Source: Elmis aenea
Lineage: Eukaryota; Arthropoda; Insecta; Coleoptera; Elmidae
Assembly (NCBI GenBank): GCA_947652605.1
Contig: OX393581.1
Coordinates: 29,072,788 to 29,136,787 of the forward strand
Length of the DNA: 64,000 nt
Reading direction: 5' to 3'
A program made the translations under genes and the position numbers. Of this stretch, positions 37,300 through 48,295 are shown piece after piece. Position 1 is the stretch's first letter. Each line of letters opens with the position of its first letter. The notes under the pieces were generated by a model that ran no database searches, had not been told where the DNA came from, and saw only the letters and a program-made list of their open reading frames with translations.

Positions 37300-38120
37300 T
37301 TTGTTTATTAAAATTATTTTAAATCGTCAAAGTGATCACTTTCAAGATAGTCCCCTGCAGCACCTGTACACTGCTGCTTGCGCCTTTTTAAGTTCTTGTA
37401 GCACTCCTTGTAGGCACTTTTAGTAGACTAAGAGAAATTTTAAAAACGACATCATTTTAACGAGCTATTCCGTTTTGGAAACTAAAAGAAGTCACAAGGC
37501 GCCAAATGAGATAAATATGGAGGTTAAGGAATAAAATTTACTTCGTTTTTCGTCAAATACTGCCAAACCAGAAAGAAAGAGTTAAAACTCTTTCTGGGTT
37601 TTTGTCAAGAGATGAGAAACAAACTTTTCAGCAACACTACTCATCCCTCGAATGTTGCTCAAAATGTGTTGACAAGACTCGTAAGATATTACTTGTTCTT
37701 CTGCCGGGTGGCACGAATCAGTTCAAGAACCTTCAAAAAATTTTCGTTTGCAGTAGAGGTTTCATCACTTTAATTAAACTTTCTACTTCTTTAAAGCGTT
37801 TAAACAGCTTAAAATACGTGGTCTGACTCAAAGCATCTTCTCCGAATGCCGTTCTCAAAAGTTCAAATGTTTCTGTAGCCGTATTTCCAAGTCTCAAACA
37901 AAATTTCACACGAATGCACTATTCTTCAACCTAAAATCGCTGGGGTAGAAAAACTTGAATTACAAAAACCACGATCGCTTTCCAACGAAATGATTTTTTA
38001 CATGTACCAAAACGATCCAGAAACGAGTGTGTTATAATATCTTGTGACTAGTTTCCTCACTCACTTACTTACTAAATATGAAGATACATCGGCAATCCGG
38101 ATATTTTTTGTCACACCACG
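37300..38120 (-). pseudogene. mariner-type transposase pseudogene, catalytic core deleted
   Basis: On the minus strand the N-terminal helix-turn-helix region reads VKFCLRLGNTATETFELLRT, then AFGEDALSQTTYFKLFKRF, followed in shifting frames by LSTHFEQHS and VSHLLTKTQKEF (37820-37900 down to about 37580). The sequence then jumps straight to PYLSHLAPCDFF and AYKECYKNLKRRKQQCTG with AAGDYLESD, the C-terminal end of mariner transposases (consensus 'YSPDLAPCDFFLFPKLK' and 'GGDYFEGD'). About 150 residues, holding the first two catalytic aspartates, are missing between them; the third Asp (in APCD) remains. The upstream end carries GGTGTGACAAAAAATATCCG (about 38097-38116), a typical mariner 5' terminus. 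The 3' terminus is not visible. Non-functional. The plus-strand open frame 37602-37826 is its antisense. Confidence 0.85.
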
Positions 38121-41100
38121 TCCTTTTGCATTGTACCATATTTAGTTTAAAAATTAAAGCAGTTTGATTAGCAATGTGCTTCAAATCGTAGCACCTATTT
38201 CTCTGTCATGTGATTTTCTGCCCTATAAAATATTATTAACAATAATTTAGGAAACAGTTGCCAACAACTTTAGTTAAGAATACTTTTACATCTTTATTTA
38301 CTTTAATTTTAAATAATTTTGAGGTCAAGCATCAGGTGCATTTAATACATTTGATAAAAGCCCCCTGGTTTTAGAAAGCGCTTCACATCGCATGTTAAAA
38401 TTAATCTAGAGGTAAAGCATTGAGTTATATGTTATATCTTAATGTTATTCTCAAAATTAACTTTAAAATGCGATAAGCGATTTACACGACAGGGCCTTAG
38501 CAATCTTCACATTCTTGCGTGACTTTTCAGTGATTGTTGGCACAAAAAGGTGATTTTGGTATTTAAAGCATGTAACTTTTGTAGCTGACAACTCTTTACA
38601 TAATTTTACGAAAAAATATGACAGTTTATGTAAAATTAAACTTAATTTTATTTTAGACCATGTAAGTCTGATATGCATACCTACTGACAGACATCATGAT
38701 CAAACCAAATATCAAGTAACCTTGATTCCCTTGAGAAATTTTGCGCCCTCTTTATTTCGTCCGTCAGTTTATGCACCACTGGACTTAAGAATGAAAAATG
38801 AAAACAATTTTGAAAAAAAAAAAAAACTTGTACAGTATTTTTTCAACAAAGGTTTTTAAGTTTAATTCTCCAACCTTACGCGACTGTCTAGCAGTAGCTG
38901 TTAATGCGATTGTAACCCCTCTGGTGTTCACTAATTCATCCGAGGAGACGGTTATGAAAACGTTGTCTGCTACATTATGAGTTAGGTTTAATGAAAATGT
39001 CACCGATTAATACCAAAAACATGCAGTGTAGCAAGTTGTCTTCACACAATAGTCATTACAAGGTGCAATCTGTAAACTCAGTGACTTATTGCAGAACACG
39101 TCTTAGTGCAGTAATATATGGAACATGAAACGTAAACACCAACGTAGCTGGCCATGGTATATCATACACTATTGGCGTTTTATAATATGCGGTATGATTG
39201 CAATCCGACATTAATAACTATGGCATACAATAAGTGACACTCGATCCTTGCCATTATGAATCGGCCACACCCGTGCGCAATCACCAGCTCTTCACGTATG
39301 GTAGGCGGTGGACGAACGGTATTCATTACAGGCCTACAATTGAAGTAACGAAGATTAATACTGTTACTGAATACCTAAAATATGGGTTATTAAAAATACT
39401 TTAGTACAACGCAAATATGTCCCCAACAACATCAGCCCGCTTTGTGCTAGAAAGTTAAAAGCATCACACACTTGACTGGGAAGCAAATATTTAGTAAACG
39501 TTATGAAATTTTAATGCATGGCAGCTTACAAAACTGCTATACGCGCTGCTAAGTAGTAAATTGATCATGGTTTATTGTTATTTTTAAATCAGTATGCTAT
39601 TTAAACTTTAAGAAAATTAAAAACCTTAAATATCTAATTTAAATTAGCCCATTTTCAAATTCTAGTACCGAACAGAATACCACAAACTTTTGCTGCATAT
39701 TTTGATTATTTTAATTTTATTTCTTCAGCAAAATAGACATTTAATAACGGAAGATAATACTATAAACATAAATTTTTCTCAAAAATTAATTGCTTACTGT
39801 TTCAAAATTTCTAAACCTTATGTGTTAAACAAAGAACCTTCACACCAGCCATTACAAAAAAGATTGATTAACCCTAACATTTCTAGTTAGACATTACGGA
39901 CTACATTTCCTTTTAAACTACCAATAAAAGTATTGAATAGCATGACCATTTGCCACATTTAACGTTCATATCTTTCGCACGGTTAAGCGTCTGAAAGTAG
40001 GTCACAATTATACGATTGATTACGACAAAATAAGATGTTCAACGCGTTTTCCGCATACAAACTTCGTTACATTGTACACTTAATATAAGACGTGTGATAA
40101 AAAAAATGCAGCAACACAAATAAATAATGCATTTTCGTTAGCTTTTTTAAGTTAAAAACAGTTTATTAAGTTCCTCAATCATTGCAAACATTTTCAGGCC
40201 ACTTTAAGCTTTAAAACCAAAAAAAGATATAAAGTCAGCAAAATCTGAGTGCGGTAAATAGTTTCTGTTTCCAACATTAACATTTATCTTAAAAGTACAG
40301 AGTTGTTTAAACTAAAATAAAAAATAGTTTAAAACGCAGTAAAGGGACTATTAGCAATTCTAAATCATTTCGCCAAGAATATTTTAAACACTGCATTAAA
40401 AATGTACAACTAATTACAAAGACAATTATTCAAATAGCTAAACAGCTTAAGAATTTCCTAATAGGTATTAGATCAGTTCCAGAACTTTTCGATCATGCGA
40501 TGCTGCCTTAGTGCAATCATTAATTGATTGATTTATTCAAAAAAGACAACGAACTCAAAACATCTGTAATATATAAATTTGTTAAGTCCGTAGGAATATA
40601 TTTAAGTAAAAATTACAAACAAAATTAAATAACATTAGTTAGGGCAAACTTCTTTAAACTGTAAAATAATGAAGGTTAATAAAAACGTTATCTCTAAAAT
40701 TATAATTTATCGTGGTTAGTATATTTTTACAATTTTTTATTGACTATTAATTATGCTTAACATTCTTTGTATCTTTAATCTAGATTATCAATATAATATG
40801 TATAAAAATGTGCCTTTAATATTTAACCTGTTTATTTTGAGATAAAACGCATATTTACAAGATGTTTCGGTGAAAATAACATAACAGTTATTTATTATTA
40901 CATTCAACTAGCTCTTTAATGATAGTTCGCTACTAAACAACCAAAATAAAAAGCACCGCCAGATTGGTTATTAAATGTCCGCCCAACTCTTCAACTAATG
41001 TCATTTTTTATTTTTTATTTTCAAAACAACATTTACATATGAAATGACAGGGGCAATAACCCTTGTAGATCCGTTAACTATGTCGTCTGAAAGTTCAAAA

Positions 41101-41806
41101 AGTGAGTACATACAATCTTTCTTTTGTTCGAATACTATCGATAATGCCAACTCACGGTTACTATATCCTTAAAGAACTGCAACAAATTCAAAGCAGTTTG
41201 CGATCGTTATTGCAACTCATCAAAAGGACACTTAGTATTGCGCTATTACTTGAACACTTGAAGTGATTTCGCGATGATATTATAAGAGTCCCTCTGCTCC
41301 AATTATTGGTAAAAACTAGACGAGCCACTGAAGCGATTGGCCATCATCAATAAATATTGCGTATTTGTCCACGTTTTTACTTGGCAGTTCTAATAGAAGT
41401 CATTTGTAAACTTGCTGCGGCTGTTAAACCATTGTAAACTGCGACTTCTTGGCAAGCCTGGATTACTAAATAATGGAATTACTTTTTATGCAACCTTTGT
41501 TCTGTTATCCTTCATGACGGACCACCGTACGCACGTAGGTGTAGGTCTCACCTTGGTGGCACTGTTAAGTAATACTGCTCTTGTGTTACAATTTAATATG
41601 GTCTGCAATAAAAGAATCGATAACCTCTACAACAAATCCCTGAGAGAGTATTACGCGATTTGAAATGCAGCGCTGAAAGCAAATAAAATATTTCTAAGCC
41701 ACGGTTTCACGTTTCGACAGGTTTTAGTAAACCAAATAAAACTTACTCAAAAAATCATGGCAAGTTTGTAAATTTAATGAAGTTAACTAAGTATGAAACC
41801 GCTGTA
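38121..41806. other. No confident gene
   Basis: Mostly AT-rich. Overlapping short open frames on both strands at 38785-39003 (including LRDCLAVAVNAIVTPL on plus) and a plus frame at 41412-41663 (with LLSFMTDHRTHVGVGL) lie in better-balanced sequence, but neither resembles a known family. Balanced patches occur at 39110-39310 and 41080-41660. Confidence 0.35.
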
Positions 41807-42347
41807 TAGGGTGGTCCAAATTCGATGGGATTACATGGGTATCTCACTTAATATTCGATAGAGAAACGGTTACATTACCAAAAATGTGCAGTTTTTTAAG
41901 ACAAACTTAGAACCGTTTTCAAATTTTATCATTTCTGGTCTTTTTTTTTTTTAAAGTATTTTTTTGTCATATTTATAATGTGTAGGTATCTAATATATCC
42001 GTTATTGTTTTAAATATCAAAAAAGTTTATGGAGATTATTTTTAGATATCTTTATGTAGATTTTGATAGTACCTACTAAAAAAAAATACGCTCGCCGTAA
42101 AAAAGTTATGGCACAAACTTATCTTTTTTTAAATGGAAGCTATAGTTGGCTATTTAAATTCCTTATTTTGTTCTCATCCCAAATATATGTATAAGAGTTG
42201 ATGTAGTTATTTTTAATAGCAATATTTTTTAAAACGGTTCTGAGTTTGTCTAAAAAAAAAATGAACTTTTTTGGTAATTTAACCGTTTCTCTTTCTTGAA
42301 TATAAAGCCAGATACCCACGTAATTTCATCGAATTTGGACAACCCTG
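41807..42347. mobile_element. Foldback MITE, family B, copy 3
   Basis: 541 bp between TA dinucleotides. The ends TAGGGTGGTCCAAATTCGAT (first base changed from C to T) and ATCGAATTTGGACAACCCTG match copies 1 and 2. Same orientation as copy 1 (ACGCTCGCCGTAAAAAAGTT in the centre). More mismatches between arms than in copy 1, suggesting an older or more decayed copy. Confidence 0.9.
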
Positions 42348-42439
42348 TACTGACATACAAACCGTGCACGGTGTGTGATTCCTTAAAAGTACGAGGATCT
42401 CGTAAATCGTCAGAGATAAAAGGATGGTTAAATTAGCAA

Positions 42440-42790
42440 AGAAATGTATTTTTTGTGCGAACGTACTAGAAACAGCTGTTTGACGGACGCGTTAGCAACC
42501 ATAAAGTTACCCTTAGCAACGGCCGAAAAAGTAACTTTTACGGCCGCTGCTAAAGGAGAGGGCCGGTAATGCAGTACATACGCCGTCATCTGTCAGTGAC
42601 AAAATGTCACGTAGTTTCTAACCTATACTTTTGAAAATGACTAAAAATTTAAATTCGATCGCACAAAAAATGTAATATGCACCTCGGCCAAAACGTGCTT
42701 TTTCGGCCTTGCCTGTTTGCTGGCCTCGACTACGTCTTGGCCAGCAAACCAGACGCGGCCGAAAAAGTTACACTTTTTGGCCTTGATACA
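42440..42790. repeat. GC-rich foldback with GGCCGAAAAAGT motifs
   Basis: Two nested hairpins. The first is CGGCCGAAAAAGT (about 42514-42526) against ACTTTTACGGCCG (about 42532-42544). The second is CTTTTTCGGCCTTGCCTGTT plus TGCTGGCC (42698-42725) against GGCCAGCAAACCAGACGC plus GGCCGAAAAAG (42739-42767), extended outward by GGCCAAAACGTG and CACTTTTTGGCC. The composition is sharply different from the surroundings. Probably a fragment of a mobile element with repeated GGCCGAAAAAGT. Outer boundaries are uncertain. Confidence 0.6.
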
Positions 42791-44635
42791 TAAATAACTA
42801 TTACATAATCAGTAAAAACTTAATTTTTGGAATATCTTAAAATACCTGAAATAAAACAAATTTTAGTGTTTACTTATAACTTTCTTATTATCTATTAGTA
42901 AAAGCTATTTAAAAAAATTGAATTCGTAAGTTAGACAAAGACCTTAACGTCATGGCGTTGTCATAATGCAATAGTAAACTTTATTATTGTTTATTTGCGA
43001 ACCTTAAGGTGAATAATATATGTTCCTGATATTGAAATTCGTTTTAAAAGGTTTTTGTACAAGTGTTTGTAACGTAAATTGTTACTATCATGATACAAAT
43101 TAATTGTTTTACTACCCTCTTTTTCAAATGTTTAAAATGATAAGCAAGAACCCCATCAATGTAAGAAACGCATGTAGTTTCCCTCTTGAATCGCATCAAA
43201 TCATTACTCGATATAGTAGCTTTATAAAAATATTGTATAAAACTAGGAACTGGTAAACCGGTTTACCGGTAAAATACGCAAAAACTCTGTATTAAATTCA
43301 CCCACAAGTTATGCGGAATTTTCTATCGGTAATTCGGTAAAAAAACACGTCTTTAATGTATGTTTTAATAGTTTCACGTGTTGATTATCTCAGTAAAATA
43401 TATTTCGAAACAATATCTTTGTGTGATATTACAAAATTAGAATCATTAGCTGTAAATAACTGTCAACGTAGAGATAAAAATTAGAATAAATCGTTTATAG
43501 TTTAGCATACTTGACAATTTTAAGTGAATGTATTTTAACATATTATACTTAACAAAATAATACAGTTTTGGCATCTGGTATCGAATTATGTAGCGTTTTC
43601 AACAGCGAAAATTTTACCAGAATTTTAATTAGTGATACCAAATAAGTAATGTTCAATTACAATTTTTATTCGGAGTTTGTTTTTGTACTGGAATTCACTC
43701 AATGAAAAATCTGATACATAGCTTAAAACGTGAAAATTAATTTTGATTTTTAGTGAAAAATGTATACCTTTTAGCAGGCTTGTGCACATATGTTACAGTT
43801 ACCAATACTAACAAGAATGTAGAGTAAATGATTATTAGCAATAACTACTTACTTATGGCCATATATGACAATTATTCGTCTAATTATATTACTCTATTTG
43901 GAAAGTTTCGTAATTTCTGATCATTGTATGAAATAAGTATTTGCTAAACTTGTCATTACGTCAGTACCTATTACTTTATTAATATAGTATGTAATATATG
44001 CATCAAGTGTTGTAACTTTAAACCTTAAACTAGCTGGTGTAATAACAAAATAATTTTTGCTACCCATATGTAGGTAAAAAAAATTAGATCCTGTAAAAAG
44101 CTATTATAATACAGTATCGAGCATTTTATAAGCATGTGAATTCTACAGCAACACTAATGACGCAATTCATACAGTAGCCTAACAAGGCAGTTAATATTAA
44201 TTCTCTTATTTAAACAAAACAAAAAGATTCAAACGACAAAATGATTTAATATTGTTAATACTAAATAGCATAATTTAAGTTTTCAGATTATTGGTTAAGA
44301 AAGATACCAACAGTTTTTTAAAAACTTTAAACTTTTCATTCTATGTCCCCTATTTTAAGTAAAACCATCAAGATATACTGTTAGCATTCTAGAGGGGTCG
44401 ACTGCTCTTTAAGATCAACTATTAATATACAACGAGGATAAAAAAATTGGTTAGAAAAATTACAGAGAAGTTTGATAACCCAAGATTGAGAAAATGCTGA
44501 ATTACATAGAATAACATACAAATCTGCAGAATGATAATGATAAATAGCTATAAACTTATGAGTACTGAGGAAGAAAAAAAAAGGATGAAGCAACAAATTG
44601 AGATGGTCATCTGGTTTCGCCAAATTGGGTCTATA
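42791..44635. other. AT-rich stretch with one strong palindrome
   Basis: No gene seen. A perfect 16-bp palindrome, GGTAAACCGGTTTACC, lies at 43252-43267 next to ACTAGGAACTG and may be a worn element terminus. Short open frames at 44381-44623 (minus) and 44531-44740 (plus) overlap each other, and the second runs into a MITE; neither is convincing. Confidence 0.4.
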
Positions 44636-45055
44636 CAGGGTGGTCCACTTTTTTGTAGCAGAACTTTAACAGTCGATACAAAAACCCATTTTAAAGCGAA
44701 TATTTCATATCAACATGGGTCCATAAAAGATTTATTTTAAGGAAACATGGTGTTGAAATTTTCTACAAAATTTATTGAAACTGAACCCCCTCAACACCGC
44801 CGCTGGTTGCTGGTGGGGCTTGACATTCTGACCGATTGTGCTAACCTGAAAGTGGTGCTGTATACTAAATTTGGTTTAAATATTTTTACTGGTTGGGAAA
44901 CGGTTAAAAATTATCGATATTTTATCGAAAACTTCAACACCCTGTATCTTTAAAATGAAGCGTTTATGGACCCATGTTGATATGGAATATTCGCTTAAAA
45001 ATGAGTATTTGAATCAAGTGTTAAAGTTCTGCTACAAAAAAAGTGAAACACCCTG
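44636..45055. mobile_element. Foldback MITE, family E, copy 1 (short)
   Basis: 420 bp between TA dinucleotides. It starts CAGGGTGGTCCACTTTTTTG and ends with the inverted CAAAAAAAGTGAAACACCCTG. Inside each end are AACATGGGTCCATAAA and its inverse TTTATGGACCCATGTT. Compared with copy 2 (56248-57264), most of one arm is missing. Parts of two short open frames (44531-44740 and 44747-44953) fall in it and have no meaning of their own. Confidence 0.88.
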
Positions 45056-45210
45056 TACATATAGAAAATATTGCGTAGGTAAGTGTTAAAATGAAAAAAC
45101 AAAATTATAGTAGAAAATGGAAAAAAAACAAGACTATTTTTGACATAGTTTTAAACTTGGTAATTGTAGCCTTTTGCGACCATTAATAGGCGTAGATTTT
45201 TAACAATATA
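45056..45210. other. Short spacer between MITEs E1 and F
   Basis: 155 bp of AT-rich DNA between two TA-flanked elements. Confidence 0.6.
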
Positions 45211-45841
45211 CAGGGTGTGTAAAAATTGGCGGAAGCGCTACACGTGGCGATGTTCTTCGTAAAATTCTAAGTCGAAAATCTTAATACGAAAATGTTGTAC
45301 CATGCTTGCTATGTCTGCAAGAGGTCCTGAAAGTTTTGACATTTAGTCCTTTAATAAGCGTTATTATTTAATACTTGCAAATGAAAAAGCTGCAATTTGG
45401 AATAAAAATAAATTTCGAATAGTATTTTTTCCTAGATATTGTGTTCTTCCTTTCAAAAATTGGTGTTGAAAATATGTAAATCACTGATTTGAATGAAAAT
45501 AATACATATGGCAACATTGTCATTAGCTGTCATCTCTGTTTTTCTCGTAATTATTTCTAGTTTGTGTTTTACGATACCTACCCAAAAGTTTGCAGCTGTG
45601 TTTACGAACTGAAGGCTTTTAGTTCGAACAAAAATTGTAAATACCTAAGTAAAAATTATTGCTGATAAAAAAATGTCCAAACGCAAATCAATGTATGCAA
45701 TGTTGCCAATTTTTTTTTCTTTAAATGGTTCCTGAGGCCAGAGGAAGCATGGTACAACATTTTTGTATCAAGATTTTCGACTTAGAATTTTACGAAGAAC
45801 ATCGTCACGTATAGCGCTTTCGCCAATTTATACACACCCTG
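45211..45841. mobile_element. Foldback MITE, family F
   Basis: 631 bp between TA dinucleotides. The ends CAGGGTGTGTAAAAATTGGC and GCCAATTTATACACACCCTG are inverses with one mismatch. Arms of about 120 bp include GATGTTCTTCGTAAAATTCT left and AGAATTTTACGAAGAACATC right, and GTTGTACCATGCTTGC left against GGAAGCATGGTACAAC right. The interior is AT-rich and non-coding. Confidence 0.9.
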
Positions 45842-46246
45842 TATATTGTATTGGTTTACTTGTCAAATCCACGAATTTTGAAATTTTTTGAAGTCACGAT
45901 TCATCAATGTGGTAAAAGTAGAAAATTGTTGTTCACCTGTCAACCAGTAGTAGAATCCTGAAAATGTTTTTTGACAAGAAGAAAAAGTTCGGTTTAATAA
46001 AAGTCACAAGAAGCGTTTTTAACTCGAACCCCAAAAACAGTAAACATATGCATCGGCCGTCAAATCGTATTAATTCATTCGCGGTCACAATACTTTCTTT
46101 CTTTCTTTCTTGTAATACATTAAGTGAAAGTAAAAGTCTTTGATCAGTGCACTGGAATAGTACAATTCAATTTTGATTACGTTGTTATATTTAATTATCA
46201 CATGAAAAAATCCGCATACCGCGGCTTTGTTCAAATATTTTTACCT
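45842..46246. other. Spacer with a (CTTT)n tract
   Basis: AT-rich. A (CTTT)n microsatellite lies at 46093-46111. Otherwise nothing recognised. Confidence 0.5.
46093..46111. repeat. (CTTT)n microsatellite
   Basis: Almost five uninterrupted CTTT units. Confidence 0.85.
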
Positions 46247-46441
46247 TCACCGATGATCACCATAATTAATTTCCACTTCTAAATGCAGTCGTAATTCGAT
46301 TTCATTATTAAACGAGAGTGGCATGTTCGTTTGTGGGTCACGAAAATAAAACGATATCAAGTCGATGTTAAAGTTCAGAGAAAAGTTCGAACATTCGAAT
46401 GAAAGTAGCAAAACCACTAAACACCTACACAACGGCAGCAT
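46247..46441 (-). CDS. Possible first exon encoding a signal peptide (weak)
   Basis: A 64-codon minus-strand frame starts MLPLCRCLVVLLLSFEC, a plausible secretion signal (basic/cysteine start, hydrophobic core), and continues NFSLNFNIDLISFYFRDPQT. The sequence around its 3' end, ATCGGTGAAGGTAAAAATAT, offers two possible splice donors (ATCG/GTGAAG and GAAG/GTAAAA). Only the first would be used before the in-frame TGA. The ATG is preceded by CCTACA, an acceptable insect context. FNID..FRDP faintly recalls the start of insect integrin alpha chains, but that is a memory-level resemblance over a few residues. No downstream exon was identified. This may be a chance open frame. Confidence 0.18.
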   Translation of the reverse strand: MLPLCRCLVVLLLSFECSNFSLNFNIDLISFYFRDPQTNMPLSFNNEIELRLHLEVEINYGDHR

Positions 46442-48139
46442 TGTAGGTCCGGCAACAGTAATTATTAATCAAAAACAACATTACTGTCCACAGTATAATT
46501 ACAGCTGTGCTTTATTATGCCTTTAATGAACAAAAGACATTTTTGAGCGCTATTAAAATAAAAAATATTAGCATTGTAACGTTAAAGCGTTACATAATTA
46601 CGGTTGAATGCAGTGAGAATAATCAACCATTAAAAAAAAACAAGCGTGATAGAATGTTACATAACTATTAATTCAAATATGACTGAACATGCATTCATTA
46701 TGTGGACAGTAAGACAAACAAAATAAATTACTGTGTAACTTATTGAACTAAATACATAAAAATAGAGTCTACACATACAATATTAACCACGCCCAGAACA
46801 GTTGCAAAATTAATATTAGCATAGGCACAGAATAAGCTTGGCTTTAAATACTAAACGATGACTCAAATATGGCTGCCAGAAAATTGAAATTTGATAGTTA
46901 ATCGATAAAAATATATATCGAGGAGATTTTAGATACAGATAAATACGAATTTAAATATGCGTATTCCTAATAAGGTGTGAGCTCAATAGAATTCTGTATC
47001 AGATGAAAGTATTCGTTTATTAAAACTAGCTGGTGTGGCCAACAAATTACAATTTGACTTTCGCCATACATGCAAAGTAATTATTTTCACGGCATATCGT
47101 AACATGTTAGGTACAATGGTTATTTCATTTTAAAGTGATATTTGTGCAAATAGCGCAATTCAAATCAAAATATTTAAAAAAGTCCACTGCCCGGTCGCAT
47201 ACAGCACTAGCTTGGTTTAAGTTAACGGAGCCGGTTAGCAATTTTAACAATACGTAATTAAAACTAACTGAAACTATCATTACAAACAAAATATTTTAAT
47301 AACTAGAGTAGCTTTATGTAATACCTACTCTGAATTCGAGTTTTTTTTATTTTACAGCATGGAATGTTATTCAGATTTTACATGTTACTCTACATGTATA
47401 ATGAAATAGTTTTAGTTAATTCAAATTTTTGTAAAATCAACACACACGAAAATTAAAAAAATAAGCAAATGTGCCAAAAGTATTCATGGAATTTTAAAAC
47501 TTTTAAAATTCATTGAAATTTTGACGTGAAATTTGAAAACAATCATTTCTGTTCATGATATAATGAAAGCAGGACGCACAAACAATTTAAATGCAAATAT
47601 ATGGGTATTCATTAATAATAACGTCGAGGTTATACCCTTTTAATGAGAATTACTTGTCAAATTTGATATAATTTCCAAGTACAAAATCTGTTACGCTCTA
47701 ATAAATATAATTTCATAACTATTTTATGGATGGGTAATCATGGTTACCCAATATCAGTGCCTATATTATATAACATGTGGCACTAATCGAATCATATAGA
47801 TCGTCGATGAAACTGAATGCAGCACAAGTATTATGGGTTTGTCGGGAGCAATTTTTTTGTAGACAAAAAATCGATCACATGCTTGTCGTTATGCACAAAA
47901 CACTTCAATTTAACGTTGAAAAACAGGCGTAAAAAAACAGTAGCGGAAATCGTCGGACAATCGCGTGTTAGTTATTTGCACTAACTTAGTGTTATAATTA
48001 TCGACACAAATAAGGTTTACTAGTAGTACACGATATAATAGTTTAATCATTGTGTGTTGTGTAGGTTGTTTCAAAACGGTTTTTGTGATCACAATTTATT
48101 TTTCATTATGCATTAACAATTGTTAAGCAAACTCACAGT
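46442..48139. other. No feature recognised
   Basis: AT-rich sequence with no inverted repeats or coding signal that I can support. Confidence 0.45.
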
Positions 48140-48140
48140 G

Positions 48141-48158
48141 TAAGTAAGTAAGTAAGTT
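48141..48158 (-). repeat. 3' microsatellite tail of the LINE
   Basis: Four to five TAAG/AGTA units on plus, read as CTTACTTACTTAC on the minus strand, exactly at the LINE's 3' end. Simple 3' tails of this kind are usual for CR1/jockey-group elements. Confidence 0.8.
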
Positions 48159-48295
48159 AGCTTTATTTAGCAATTGCTATTACATTGTAACATAATTTAC
48201 ATAGGTAATAGTAAATATAATAAAAATAAAAATAGAATGAAATTTTAAAAAAATATCTAAAAATCTTCTAAATTCTAAATATCTAAAATAATAGT

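Noticed and set aside
37602..37826. 74-codon plus-strand frame in 37602-37826
   Set aside because: Antisense to the mariner transposase pseudogene, whose motifs lie on the minus strand.
38785..39003. Overlapping frames on both strands, with some balanced-composition codons
   Set aside because: No recognisable domain or splice sites, and the frames share the same DNA on opposite strands, so at most one could be real. Too weak to call.
41412..41663. 83-codon plus frame MLRLLNHCKLRLLGKPGLL
   Set aside because: Hydrophobic composition but no family resemblance and no supporting exon structure.
46000..46060. GGGGTTCGAGTT on the minus strand, like a tRNA B box
   Set aside because: No A box at the right distance and no cloverleaf could be drawn.
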